Of a stretch of 64,000 nucleotides of DNA, positions 18,959 to 29,274 are shown piece by piece. The DNA is taken from positions 3,690,251-3,754,250 of the forward strand of contig OX637351.1 in the NCBI GenBank assembly GCA_951799405.1, read 5' to 3'. The notes below the pieces were generated by a model. It did not search any database. It saw only the letters and a program-made list of their open reading frames with translations, and was not told where the DNA came from. Origin of the DNA: Agapetus fuscipes. Lineage: Eukaryota; Arthropoda; Insecta; Trichoptera; Glossosomatidae. Every line of letters begins with the position of its first letter. Position 1 is the stretch's first letter. Both the position numbers and the translations under genes were made by a program.

Positions 18959-19218
18959 TCTAATCTAAATCTAAATCTAAGTTGCAAAGATATGTATCAT
19001 TTGAGATTCATATTAAATGCATTCCCACAAGCATACACGCATAATTTCACGCTCACACATGGCGCATGTGGACCTACAATATAAAAAAACCCAATCTCAA
19101 ATGAACACAAGCCCTGCAACTCTTGTCGACCTTCCCTGAAACAGGGGTGACATTGGCAAAGTGCACCATTTTTTGCAGTATGGGTGGTCAGCCTTATACC
19201 AACCTATAAGTCAAGGAC
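18959..19218 (-). repeat. 260-bp repeat, subfamily B, near-complete
   Basis: TTTAGA-type tail at the left, AACCTATAAGTCAAGGAC at the right. The 50-base spacer before it recurs at 55455-55502 in inverse orientation. Confidence 0.88.
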
Positions 19219-19487
19219 TCAATTGTGAAAAAAAAATGTGTCCTGTTATCTATACTTTTCAATTGTTCTCAATCTGTGAATAGAATTTTCCATTAACAAA
19301 AGACTTATCGAGTTGCAGCGATTCTCAAACTATTCTCGAAGGAATTTTACGACCATGAGCCAGTAAACGATGCTCTGGATGGAAAACGACTTCAATAGAG
19401 CACTCACATTACCAAACTTTAAAATCAATCACATTAAAGATGGGGTTTGGTTCATACGAAAATAAATATTTTTTTAAATTATATTTC

Positions 19488-19776
19488 CTTAACTTTTAAA
19501 GGTTGGTAACAATTGGTTCACTTGCCAAAGTCAGCCCTGTTTCAGGGAAGGTCGGCAAAAGTTGCAGGGTTTATGCTCATTTGTGGTGTCACAAACAAGC
19601 ACGTGTAAGTTTGCACTAACAAATGCTGAATGTATACTTACAAATTAAAATCCAAACCTCAAATGAACATAAACCTTACAACTTTTGCCGACCTTCCTTG
19701 AAACAGGAGTGACATTGGCAAAGTCAACCATTTTTTACAGTATGGGTGGTCAGCCTCGAATTAACCTATAAGTAAA
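19488..19776. repeat. Head-to-head pair of truncated 260-bp repeats
   Basis: A plus-strand 5' half (19488-19592) meets a minus-strand C-type copy (19593-19776), forming an imperfect inverted repeat that could fold back. Confidence 0.7.
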
Positions 19777-20165
19777 GTTCTCATCAGATCAACGAAGTTA
19801 AGCAAAATTGGGCGTGGATGCTACTTGGTTGGGTGACCGCTCAGGTACACCGCGTGTTGTTGGCATTTCTTGGACCGGTCCGTAGTCCAGTGTCAACACT
19901 TCGAACTCGTAAATGGAAGGTTGTACGATACGTCAAATCCGGCGGAGCACAAAAATATATCATTTATATTTCCAAATGTGCTCGTCGCTGGGTTAAAAAA
20001 TTCATAAACCTTTACCAAAGACCGGTCACTGAAAGATCCAACGACAACTGGGTTTTGCTTGATAATTTGCGCTTTCTAGAGCGACGGCCAAGCTCGCAGA
20101 GGGCTCTTGAGGTGTGATACACACAAAAACAGCGCTCACCAAATAAATCAGCCTAATATTATTAT
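19777..20165 (+). repeat. 5S-tRNA chimeric SINE, copy 2
   Basis: 19777-19868 matches 5S rRNA from the region CTCGTCCGATCACCGAAGTT onward (here CTCATCAGATCAACGAAGTT) to ACCGCGTGTTGTTGGC. The T1 tRNA-like head follows at 19877 (GTCCGTAGTCCAGTG), its B box damaged (GATACGTCAAATCCGGCGG), then the T1 body and tail ending in (ATT)n. Confidence 0.82.
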
Positions 20166-20431
20166 TATTTGACAAAATATCCGGGTTGACACAAATCGCA
20201 TCTTTGTGCCACGATCGTAGTTCTGGAAAATTCCTCTGCTTATAAATACTTGTCAGTGTGAACTGGGGAACAAAAGGACTTCGCTTGGAGTAAGAAGTGC
20301 GCATTCTCTTCTAATTAAAAACCCATAACAGATGATTGGGAAGCCATGTTCTTTTTTAAGAAATCCTATGCGGGAGACCTGCTTTAGCTCCTGCCTACCA
20401 TTAAGCAGAGAAAGCTTATGTACTTCAGTCA

Positions 20432-20694
20432 AATCTAAAATCTAAATCTAAATCTAAGTTGCGAAGATATGTATCATTTGAGATTAGTATTAAATGCATT
20501 CCCACAAGCAGACACGCATAATTTCGCGCTCACACGTGCCGCATGTGGACCTACAATATAAAAAACCCAATCTCAAATGAACATAAGCCCTGCAACTCTT
20601 GCCGACCTTCCCTGAAACAGGGGTGACATTGGTAAAGTGAACCATTTTTTACAGTATGTGTGGTCAGCCTCATACCAACCTTTAAGTCCAGGAT
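20432..20694 (-). repeat. 260-bp repeat, subfamily B
   Basis: TCTAAATCTAAATCTAAG tail to AACCTTTAAGTCCAGGA. Confidence 0.9.
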
Positions 20695-20696
20695 AG

Positions 20697-20900
20697 GTCA
20701 CATAATGAGAAATGAGAAGTACCGTCTCCTTCATCTCATCATACAGGGTAAGATTTAGGGGAGAAGATCTCAGGGACGCCGAAGGACATCGTGGCTGAAA
20801 AACCTGTGACAGTGGTTCGGCAGAAACACCAAGTCCCTGTTTCCTGTTAAAGGAAAAATAGCCATGATGATCGCCGATCTTCGATAGAAGTGGCACAAAA
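20697..20900 (+). pseudogene. RTE-like LINE C-terminal fragment, second type
   Basis: Plus-strand translation gives GHIMRNEKYRLLHLIIQGKI, then RRSQGRRRTSWLKNL, QWFGRNTKSLF and IAMMIADLR, with in-frame stops. This motif series is typical of a different RT lineage from LINE-R and LINE-S. A trace of the same 3' end is at 46917-46965. Confidence 0.6.
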
Positions 20901-20916
20901 AGAAGAAGAAGAATGC

Positions 20917-20985
20917 GGGAGACTCCCTAGATTTCAGAGACTCTTGGGGTCTATGACTCTTGTTGTAGTGCCACAGAGGTTTTGT
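20917..20985 (+). repeat. Repeat X fragment (GGGAGACTCCCTAGATTTCA)
   Basis: Same block occurs at 30805-30890 and, inverted, at 47402-47500, each followed by GACTCTTGTTGTAGTGCC-like sequence. A shorter trace is at 20355-20385. Origin unknown. Confidence 0.6.
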
Positions 20986-20987
20986 GT

Positions 20988-21216
20988 ACGAGCTTGATCG
21001 TCGCTACAAAGCGCCAATACTCAGCAAGACCCAGTTGCTGTAAGGCTGGATGGACCTTTACTGACCGGTCTTTGGTAAAGGTTTTGTGAATTTTTCAACC
21101 CAGCGACGAGCATATTTGAAAATATAAATTGTATTTTTTTGTGCTCCGCCGGGATTCAAACCCACAACCTTCCCATTCCGAGTCCGCAGTGTTACCACTG
21201 AGCTACGGACCGGTCG
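20988..21216 (-). repeat. SINE-T1, head variant TAGCTCAGTGG
   Basis: Complete T1 head and body on the minus strand. The A box reads CCGTAGCTCAGTGGTAACAC and the B box GGTTTGAATCCCGGCGGAGC. Confidence 0.85.
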
Positions 21217-21251
21217 AATACGTTTGTTTGTTGGCACGCATTTGATAGCTT

Positions 21252-21425
21252 TTAAGGAAGGTCGGCAAAAGTTGTGGGGCTTATGTTCATTTGAGGTTGA
21301 ATTTTATTTCTAAGTACACAATCAGCATTTGTAAGCGCGAACTACACGTGTTTGTTTGTGGGCATACATCTGAGAGCTTTGAATGAATATATCCTTGCAA
21401 CTTAGATTATATTATTATTATTATT
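21252..21425 (+). repeat. 260-bp repeat, subfamily C, 5'-truncated
   Basis: From GGAAGGTCGGCAAAAGTTG to CTTGCAACTTAGATTATATT. Confidence 0.85.
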
Positions 21426-22270
21426 ATAGATATAGTAGATTTTTATTGTCGTTGTAGAAATAAATTATTTTCCACAAAATACCCACTCACAATACAAAAA
21501 CAAAGCACGATAAACCGTTTTAATAAGTACCCGTCATCTTAGCTGTCAAACATGACATCTCATTTCTCATTTCCGATTATTTTTACATTATAAATTATTT
21601 CTATCAACATCCTCCCACAAAGCCGCTTCTCGACCGTCAACTTGCTCTCAAGGTCTAATATCAAAACAGCGCGATCCACAATAATTATCTCTTGAATATT
21701 TAAGGCCGCGTGGAGAATCAAAAGGGGGTAGAGCCAAAAATCGTGGGGTACTTATTCGATAGCAGACCTTTTAGGCCCGGTATATTGAAGTGTAGTAATA
21801 TTTTAGTTACTATTACTTGAACTTGTATTCAAAATACTCAATCTCGAGTTAACTAAAATCGAACATTACCGAAGTATGAAGCTCCGCCCCCAAATCTTGG
21901 AAATAATTAAAATGCCATTCAAAAGCTGAAAACAAACAACTACTCATAAAATTCATATGCCTAACCTTCATTAAGCTAGAAAACGAGACGATAAATGTTC
22001 AGTTTGCAACAATTTTGATGTATCCTTACATTAAAAAAGAACAGCTGCTGTCAGTGAAGCGCCGCCATCTTGAAAATCGAAAATTAAAGTTACTTAATAT
22101 TTACTGCCGAAATTCGGTGAGTGAAATATTATGATGATTTAACTAAAATTGCATTTTAGTTAACTTTACTATACTTCAAAATACCGGGCCTAAGGAGTTT
22201 TACAACGAAAATTTTACATTATTTTTTTATAATACCTGTAATGTCGAGAGTCTGTGTCGCTCCATTCACT
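21426..22270. other. 850-bp stretch, nothing recognised
   Basis: AT-rich single-copy-looking sequence. A palindromic echo exists between TAGGCCCGGTATATTGAAGT (21771) and ACTTCAAAATACCGGGCCTA (22174), so the segment may be a diverged DNA transposon of about 420 bp. Confidence 0.4.
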
Positions 22271-22271
22271 T

Positions 22272-22728
22272 AATCTAATCTAAACTAAGTTGCAAAGATA
22301 TGTAACATTAAGCATTCACATTACATGCATTTTCACAAGCAAATACGTATTAGTTCGCGCTTGTGCATGCCGCATGTGAACCTACTAATCTAATCTAATC
22401 TAATCTAAGTTGCTAAATATAAGTGACATTAGAGATTCACATTATATACATTTTCACATACATGTATGGACATCAAAAACTAACAGAAAACAAATTTTAA
22501 TTTAAAAAACCCTAGCCGCCAACATCACAGATTAACCGCCATTTTTTTCTGTCCTTACACACTTCTTTCATTTCCTCCAGAGTCATAACCTTCTTCATAC
22601 AGACTCTTCTTTTGTTATGACTCTGGATACCTACAACAACAAAAAACCCAAAACCCAAATCTCAAATGAACATACACCCTTCAACTCCTGCTGACCTTCC
22701 CTGAAACAGGGGTGGCATTGGCAAAGTG
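22272..22728 (-). repeat. 260-bp repeat A split by a LINE-R 3' copy
   Basis: The outer copy occupies 22272-22385 and 22632-22728. Between them (22386-22631) is a minus-strand LINE-R 3' end with its own (TTAGA)n tail, a deleted 260-bp body and C-terminal codons for VCMKKVMTLEEMKEVCKD. ACCTAC is repeated at both junctions. Confidence 0.75.
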
Positions 22729-22995
22729 AACAATCTAATCTAATCTAATCTAATCTAAGCTGCAAAGATATATATCAATATATTTTTTAAGTAGTAAAAT
22801 AAAGATATAAATGATACTGTAACTGTATCCTGCCGCCGTTCCACTAGGGGTGGCCGGTACCCCCCGCAGATGCGCATCCACTTTTTTCTGTCCTTACAAA
22901 CCACTTTCATTTCCTCAATATTCATCACCTTTTTCATACACACTCTTCTCTTATTCTCACTCTGCAGGTTCCATTCTTTCGCAATCTCACCTAAA
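22729..22995 (-). pseudogene. Tail fragment followed by LINE-S 3' end
   Basis: 22730-22775 is a (TTAGA)n tail with a few body bases. From 22800 the minus strand carries LINE-S: EIAKEWNLQSENKRRVCMKK, VMNIEEMKVVCKDRKKW and the 3' signature CCACCCCTAGTGGAACGG with a GGATACAGTTACAG end. Confidence 0.75.
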
Positions 22996-22999
22996 TGAT

Positions 23000-23645
23000 A
23001 ATTTTCAATAATAAATTGCCAAGAATTTGAGTGGTCCCGCCAAAACGCAGCGCAGCCGGCTAGCCACGCTGTGACGTCAAAATGACGTAGGTGGATCCGA
23101 CAGACTACCTGGGCCCAACGGTACACTTCGAAGATCTAATGATCGATCGACGTCACATCCACCTAAATAAAAAATGACCCGTTTTACCGGAAATCCAAAA
23201 ATGCGCGAATTTTAAAGAGCTGTAGTTTAAAAACTAAGCCAGATTTTATTTAAAAAAAACACTCAGATGCATTTTAAAAATTTAGTCTATCATTTTATGA
23301 ATTTTTTTTTTTTTTTTTTAAATACCCTAGTAATGAGCTAATCAATAGGAGACAACTGTATTTGTTTTATGTGAGTAAAGTAACTGAGTAATTTTGTGGA
23401 TGTTGATAAAATTGGGTTCCTTGTCTGTTTCTCCATATAATCCGAGACCGGTAAATCCCTGATTACACTTCAAAAACAGGAGGTATCATTTTAATCCTCT
23501 CCTTCTGTTTTTATGCTAAGATTGACCTGAAGCAATATTCATCCATCTTTTTCCCCTCATTATGTGATTTTTCAGTGAAGATTAGCTATCATCGTAGCGA
23601 TTTTTATATTACGTATTCATCATATATTATTTTGAATAAATACTT
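23000..23645. other. Nothing recognised
   Basis: Mixed sequence with A/T runs; no repeat end or coding signal seen. Confidence 0.4.
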
Positions 23646-23649
23646 ACAT

Positions 23650-23782
23650 ATGCAGCATGTGTAGGAACTTATAAAATTAAAACTCGAATCTCAACTTAAG
23701 AACCCTTACAGCTTCTTTGAAATAGTAGTGACATTGGCAAAGTGAATCAATTTTCACAGTGTGGGTGTTTAGCCTCATGCGG
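23650..23782 (-). repeat. 260-bp repeat, old diverged copy
   Basis: GTGACATTGGCAAAGTGAA and a CAGCATGTG block survive; tail and 5' end are gone. Confidence 0.6.
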
Positions 23783-24022
23783 GGCAATTCTTAGTCATTT
23801 TAGTCGTCGGTTGAGCCCACACTTTGACAAACTAATGATGCATTTGTATGAAGACCTGTCAATCCAAGATGGCCGCAAGTGAATACCTGATTTGTCTTGA
23901 TACAAATATTACAAAATTCGGTAGGTAAGAATGGCCGTGGTGAGGAAACTTCCAGACCGGGCATCATTTGTTTGTCAAAGCGTGGGCTCAACCGTGGGCT
24001 TAAATGTCTAAGAATAGCCACG
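23776..24022. mobile_element. MITE-like inverted repeat with borrowed core
   Basis: Outer arms TTGAGCCCACACTTTGACAA and its complement at 23967-23995 belong together, with ATTCTTAG/CTAAGAAT further out. The core (23843-23957: ATTTGTATGAAGACCTGTCA ... ACTTCCAG) matches one half of the different MITE at 50470-50645. Confidence 0.6.
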
Positions 24023-24435
24023 ATGGTGTGTAGGCTTCGAATCAAGGAGCACTATATTGTCCAAAAAAAAAATTGTGTTCCAATATTTAGATTTCGAAAA
24101 TCCTTTTCCGAATAATTTCGAAGATACAGAAATTGAAAACAAAAGGCACGCACTGAATTTTTAAAATTCAGAATACGCAATCTAAAAAATTACTCGCAAA
24201 GATTGATATTGAAATTTAGTTCCTCCTCGTTTAGGGACAATCATAAAGTAATTTCTAGATGAAATTGTGTACCTCCATCGTTTCTCAAACTGTTTGTCTC
24301 GTAGACCACTTGCCAATTTTTTATCTTCAATAAAAAAAAAATTGTAATATGATGATTTATTTGTTTGGCACTGTTATTTGGTGACTCACAACCCAAGATC
24401 CATCTGCAAGAACGGTTATCGCTAAAAAGAGGGCC

Positions 24436-24665
24436 TAATCTAATCTACATGTAATATAATTATGTAACATCAGAGATTCACATTATATGCATTTTCACAA
24501 ACAGGCACGTATTAGTTCGCGCTTAAGCATGCCGCATGTGGTCCTACAATATAAAAACCCGAATCTCAAATAACAATACACCCTGCAACTCCTGCCGACT
24601 TTCTCTGAAACAGGGATAACATTGGCAAAGCCACAAATAGGCAAACCAACCTATAAGTCAAGGAA
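24436..24665 (-). repeat. 260-bp repeat, subfamily A, with LINE-R 3' UTR trace
   Basis: TAATCTAATCT tail, A body with a small deletion near the 5' end, then AACATACACAACAAATTACA of the LINE-R UTR. Confidence 0.8.
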
Positions 24666-24723
24666 CATACACAACAAATTACATTTTTTGAAAATTAATG
24701 TATAAGAATATTTGTAACAATTA

Positions 24724-24763
24724 TGCTCCTGTAGATGCCCTCTTAGGTGAAAACGTTTGAGCA
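24724..24763 (+). ncRNA. Hammerhead-ribozyme-like motif, Penelope type (decayed)
   Basis: TGCTC and GAGCA form stem I around a core of CUGUAGA (consensus CUGANGA, one change), a GCC/GGU stem II with loop, and GAAAACGUUU. Stem III is minimal, as described for Penelope-like elements. Confidence 0.5.
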
Positions 24764-25147
24764 AAAAAATAAATACAAGTCAATTAAAACTTTGTTTTTC
24801 ATACTAAATTTATTAAAAAAATGAGATATTATACCTAAACTATACCTATACTTCCGTTTGCGTACCCTCAGCGAATCGAAGAAGACCCCCGATGAAGACC
24901 TACGTGAAGAATAAGGGCAACTTTGGGAACGCCTGTTCTAGATGGCAATACTCTGTATCTAGAAACAGTCACTTTGCTTACGTATTTTTTAATAAGGCAA
25001 TTTTTCAGGACTCGAGATCGAGTTTTTTTCTAATTATATCCGGAGTGGCAGAGCTGAAGAATAAAATTTTCAGGTTCCGATTTTCCCCATAGATTAATAT
25101 TCATCTTTTTCTGTGATTTACACATAACACTTCATATCGGCTCATCT

Positions 25148-25602
25148 TATCTAATCTAATCTAAGTTGAAGAGAAATGTAACATTAGGGATTCATATTTT
25201 GTTTTCTCACTAGCCGACACGTATAAGTTCGCGCTTGCATTGCTTGCGAACCTACGACATAAAAACTGCAACTCTTGCCGACCTTCCCTGAAACAAGAGT
25301 GACATTGGCAAAGTGAACCATTTTGTACACCATGGGTGGTCAGCCACATACCAGTATTTTTTTTAAATCAACAACCAATTAAATGTATAAACATCAAAAC
25401 AAATACAGAATACAAAATTCTAATTTAAAAAAGCCCTAGTCCTAGCCGCCGACATTGCAGATCAACCGCCATTTATTTTTGTCCTTACATAATTCTTTCA
25501 TTTCATTCAAAGTCATAACCTTCTTCATACAAGCTCCCCTTTTATTATGAATGGGGATATTCCATTCAATCGCTATTTCAGAAATTTGGTCCATCCAAGA
25601 GA
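25148..25602 (-). pseudogene. LINE-R 3' end with 260-bp repeat terminus
   Basis: 25148-25356 is the A-type terminus with a body deletion. 25440-25602 carries C-terminal codons (ISEIAIEWNIPIHNKRGACM, then KKVMTLNEMKELCKDKNKW) and the GGCGGCT stop region. Confidence 0.82.
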
Positions 25603-25803
25603 TCAATTTATTTTCATTAATATTAAAAACGTTTTCGATCTTTTTTTTCTGTTTTTAAATAGATTTGTGAAGAGGAATACAATTCACCAACCTATTCTGC
25701 CTGGCCAGAAACAGGTATTCATCATTGTTTATTTTAATGAATTATTAATTAATAATTACCCAATAACATCTGTAAAACCAGCGTCAAAGTTATGGTCAAA
25801 TGA

Positions 25804-25886
25804 CCCAAGCGGGGATCGAACCAACGTTATTCTATTCCAAATTCGCTAGAAAGATCAGCCCACTTGGCCCCCTCGCCCATAACACC
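25804..25886 (-). repeat. tRNA-like sequence (third head type)
   Basis: On the minus strand GGCCAAGTGGGCTGATC resembles a tRNA A box with extra bases and GTTGGTTCGATCCCCGC a B box, spaced as in tRNA-Ser/Leu type genes. Acceptor arms do not pair, so it is a SINE head or a pseudogene. Confidence 0.45.
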
Positions 25887-26048
25887 GACTGAAAAATCTT
25901 GTTTGACATATTAATTAAAATAAATTGATCTCTTGTGAAAAGAAACAGTGTTTTATAACAAGTTGTTTCTAAAAAATATAAAAAATAAATCAATATGAAT
26001 TTTCACAGTGTTAATACACAAACCATAAACAATATATAAACTTATCTT

Positions 26049-26440
26049 TAATCTATAATCTATGTTGCAAGGATATATTCATTTAAAGCTCTCAGATGTA
26101 TGCCCACAAACCAACACGTGTAGTTCGCGCTTACAAATGCTGAATGTGTACTTACAAATAAAATCCAAACCTCAAATGAACATAAGCCCCACAACGTTTG
26201 CCGACCTTCCCTGATACAGGGGTGACATTGGCAAAGGGAACCACCCATACCCACAGTATGGGTGGTCAGCCTCATACCAACCTATAAGTCAAGGAATACG
26301 AATAATAAATTACATTTAATTATTAAAAAAGAACAAAACCTTAAAAATAAATCTATACAAAAAAAGTCAAAAACTTACTATGCAAAAAATGTAGCAAATT
26401 AAAAACCAACATTAGAAATCAACATTACAGATTAGCAATA
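26049..26440 (-). repeat. 260-bp repeat C with LINE-R 3' UTR
   Basis: Starts ATCTATAATCTATG (TTATAGA-type tail), has the C body, ends AACCTATAAGTCAAGGAAT and continues into the same 3' UTR as the long LINE-R copy (compare 55956-56090). Confidence 0.88.
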
Positions 26441-27539
26441 TATACTTCATTCGTTTAATATTGGTTCAGTCCACGTTGGTTAAGTCTCCACGCTTCTCTA
26501 TCCGTCGTAGGCAGTTTTTTTTTTCATATTTTCTAACGATATTATGATGATTACATAAATCTGAGAGCTAATTTACTAGGCTAGGGAGATTTAAGGTTTC
26601 AATCCGCCAGTTTTAATGGGCTCCTGGGGCGACCACGCCTCCGAATGCAAACGCCAGATGTAATTTATTTTATTCAAAATTTGTATGCTTGGAAAAAAAC
26701 GTTTAAGAAGATGAGGCTTGTTTAAATACCGACGGTTAAAAGAATATGTGGTTTAAGCGACAAAAACAAAATTGTTCAGGAGAGCAGTTTAAAGTATGAG
26801 ATTGCAGAAAAATGGAAATATTTTTTTATTTTTTTATAATATCGTAAAAATCAAAACTGCTCTAGAAATAAATAAAAAGAAAGGCATTTCTAATCATGCG
26901 ATTTTACGTTGTTTTATGTCACAAGCGCCTTTAGGACAAAAAAAGGCAAAAATCTTGTCGATTACACCAAAACCATGCTTCGAAAACGCAGTTGTTTGCT
27001 TGTGCATAAACAACACAAAAATCATCGTAGAGCTATGGGAGTTAGTGCAATAGAAAGAACTGAAAATTTCAAGTAGGATAGCATTCATAACTCATTTTTC
27101 ACCAAAATGTCCCTTTTTAAAATGTCCCCTACTGCCTTTCAACCGTCGATATGGAAAAGCGCCTTTGCAACGACACACTGTCATAAAAGGCGCTATATAA
27201 ATTTTGTACTTCATTCATATTTGCCGATTTTGACTAAATGCATGCATGGCATGTGAATATACAAAAAAAATATAATAAAAAAATTAAAAGGGCTGAAATA
27301 AGAATTTAAGACGAAAACAATATGGTCGCCCCCCGGTTAGCGCGCGAAAGTGAAAACTGATTCGATTTCGCGCGAAAAATTTCAGTTAGATTTTTTTTGT
27401 CGCCAGAGCGCGCGGGAACAAATGGCGGGAAGCATCAATCCAAGATGGCGGACCCTAAATCACCTCCGAGGTGATTGAAATCTCATTCCAAATTTGAAAA
27501 CGTCTTGCCTGTGAGGCTGGAAAGATGGGATGAGTTTTT
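26441..27539. other. 1.1 kb without recognised elements
   Basis: AT-rich with a few GC patches (CGCGCGAAA twice near 27340 and 27372). The 85-codon frame at 26796-27053 has no recognisable motif and low-complexity composition. Confidence 0.4.
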
Positions 27540-27918
27540 TTCTAATAATGCCACCTGGCGGCTGATCTGTAATGTAAGCAGCTAAGGCCAAAAATTAATT
27601 TTCATTTTTGTAGATTTTTAGTGTTTGTTTGTTTGTATAACTGGATGTAATTAATTGTTTGTATTCGTTGACTTATAGGTTGGTATGAGGCTGACCTCCA
27701 ATACTGTAAAAAATGGTTCACTTTGCCAATGTCACCCCTGTTTCAGGGAAGGTTGGCAAGAGATGCAGGACCTTTGTTCATTTGAGATTGGATTTTTATA
27801 TTGTAGGTGCACATGCGGCATGTGTCAGCGCAAAATTATGCGTGTCTGCTTGTGGGAATGCAATTAATATGAATCTCAAATTATACATATCTTTGCAACT
27901 TAGATTTAGATTTAGATG
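27540..27918 (+). repeat. LINE-R 3' UTR and 260-bp repeat, subfamily B
   Basis: 27545-27664 ends a LINE-R 3' UTR (GGCGGCTGATCTGTAATGTA). From 27667 the B unit runs to CAACTTAGATTTAGATTTAG. Confidence 0.88.
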
Positions 27919-27999
27919 CTAGTAAGATAATAGTTGCTAGAAGAAATGTTAATTCTTGCTTCTTTCTTCCTGAAGCGGTCGCATGTGACGAATGGAACC

Positions 28000-28095
28000 T
28001 ATGATTTTTTTTAAGTAAGGGGGCCGGCCTTACGCCTACCGGGGATAAAGCGGCAAGAAGTTACGCTACATGTGCAGCTATAGTTGCGTCTCACA
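28000..28095 (-). repeat. SINE-T2 3' fragment
   Basis: On the minus strand: GGCAAGAAGTT/CTTCTTGCCGC region and GGCGTAAGGCCGGCCCCCTT block typical of T2. Confidence 0.75.
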
Positions 28096-28564
28096 GTTTT
28101 TGTCATGATGTCCTGACTGAATTCGAACTGGCGCTGTTTATTTTCAAGCAAAAGCTACTTAATTATCCCTGCCTTGCCCAATCGGAAATTGCTAAATCAA
28201 CGTTTTTTTCTATCACGTGAAACCATGACTTTATTTCACTTATTTGCAATTTTAGAGCTTAAAATGAAATTTTAAAGATACAGCATAAAGAGTTCACCTC
28301 TTTGCAAAGGTTAACAATTTTAATTATTTCTTTTTTTTTCAAATTTTTATCTTGCGAGAAAACTAAAGAAAAAACCTATTGTTTGCATTCTTCGCATATA
28401 CTCTTCTTTATCTTTTTGTACCGCTGCGCTCTTCAAAGATTTGCTTTTAAAAACTTAATATTAAAATATTTTTTTAAATTGTTTTTTTTTTTTCACTATT
28501 GGAACGTTGTACAGCCACTGGTCTATTAACTGCAGTAGTTGTGAACCTTTCAGTACACAAACAT

Positions 28565-28636
28565 TAAAATGTGTCTGGTTGTGAAAATTAATGTAATGTG
28601 AATCTCCAATGTAACATATATTTGCAACTTAGATTA
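28565..28636 (+). repeat. 260-bp repeat A, last 70 bases
   Basis: GTGTCTGGTTGTGAAAATTA to TTTGCAACTTAGATTAG, immediately before the chimeric SINE. Confidence 0.8.
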
Positions 28637-29068
28637 GTCAACGAAGTTACCATGTTGAAAGCACCGGTTAGAGATCACCGAAGTTAAGCAAAATTGGGCG
28701 CGGACAGTACTTGGATGGGTTACCGCTCAGGTACACCGCGTGTCGTTGCCATCTTGGACCGGTCCGTAGTCCGTAGTGGCAACACTACGGACTCGTAAAT
28801 AGAAGGTTGTGGATTCGGATCCCGGCGGAGCACAAAAATATACCATTTATATTTCGAATGTACTCTTCGCTGGGTTGAAAAATTCATAAACCTTTACCAA
28901 AGACCGGTCGCTGAAAGGTCCATCCAACCTTACAACAACTGGGTCTTGCTTGAGAATTGGCGCTTTCTACAGCGACGACCAAGCTCGCAGAGGGCTCTTG
29001 AGGTGTGATACACACAAAAACAGCGCTCACCAAATAAATCATCCTAATATTATTATATTATTATTATT
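28637..29068 (+). repeat. 5S-tRNA chimeric SINE, most complete copy
   Basis: 28637-28750 aligns with nearly the whole of animal 5S rRNA, including ACCATGTTGA, GATCACCGAAGTTAAGCAA, GGGCGCGG and AGTACTTGGATGGGTTACCG, so the internal control region is kept. A 10-base link (ATCTTGGACC) leads to the T1 tRNA-like head at 28761 (A box duplicated: CCGTAGTCCGTAGTGG; B box GGATTCGGATCCC). Body TTCGCTGGGTTGAAAAATTC, GGCGCTTTCTACAGCGACGA and tail AATCATCCTAATATTATTAT follow. About 430 bp. Confidence 0.88.
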
Positions 29069-29274
29069 AGATGAAGGCCTTCAATAAAAAAGGGGGGTGG
29101 AGAATAAAAAACAGCAAATAATCAAATGAAGGGTTCGCAACAGCTGACCACGATATTAATAAATTTAAATAATTCAAAATGGAAGTTTCTAGCGCAGTAA
29201 ATTGTTCGTAAAGGCAGACGAGCAGTCAGTAAGGAAGCGTAGAAGAGAACCAAATAAATCTACTCACATTTAAC

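Noticed and set aside
28637..28750. Functional 5S rRNA gene
   Set aside because: Several substitutions and a deletion near the start, no terminator after the 3' end, and it continues into the SINE in three copies.
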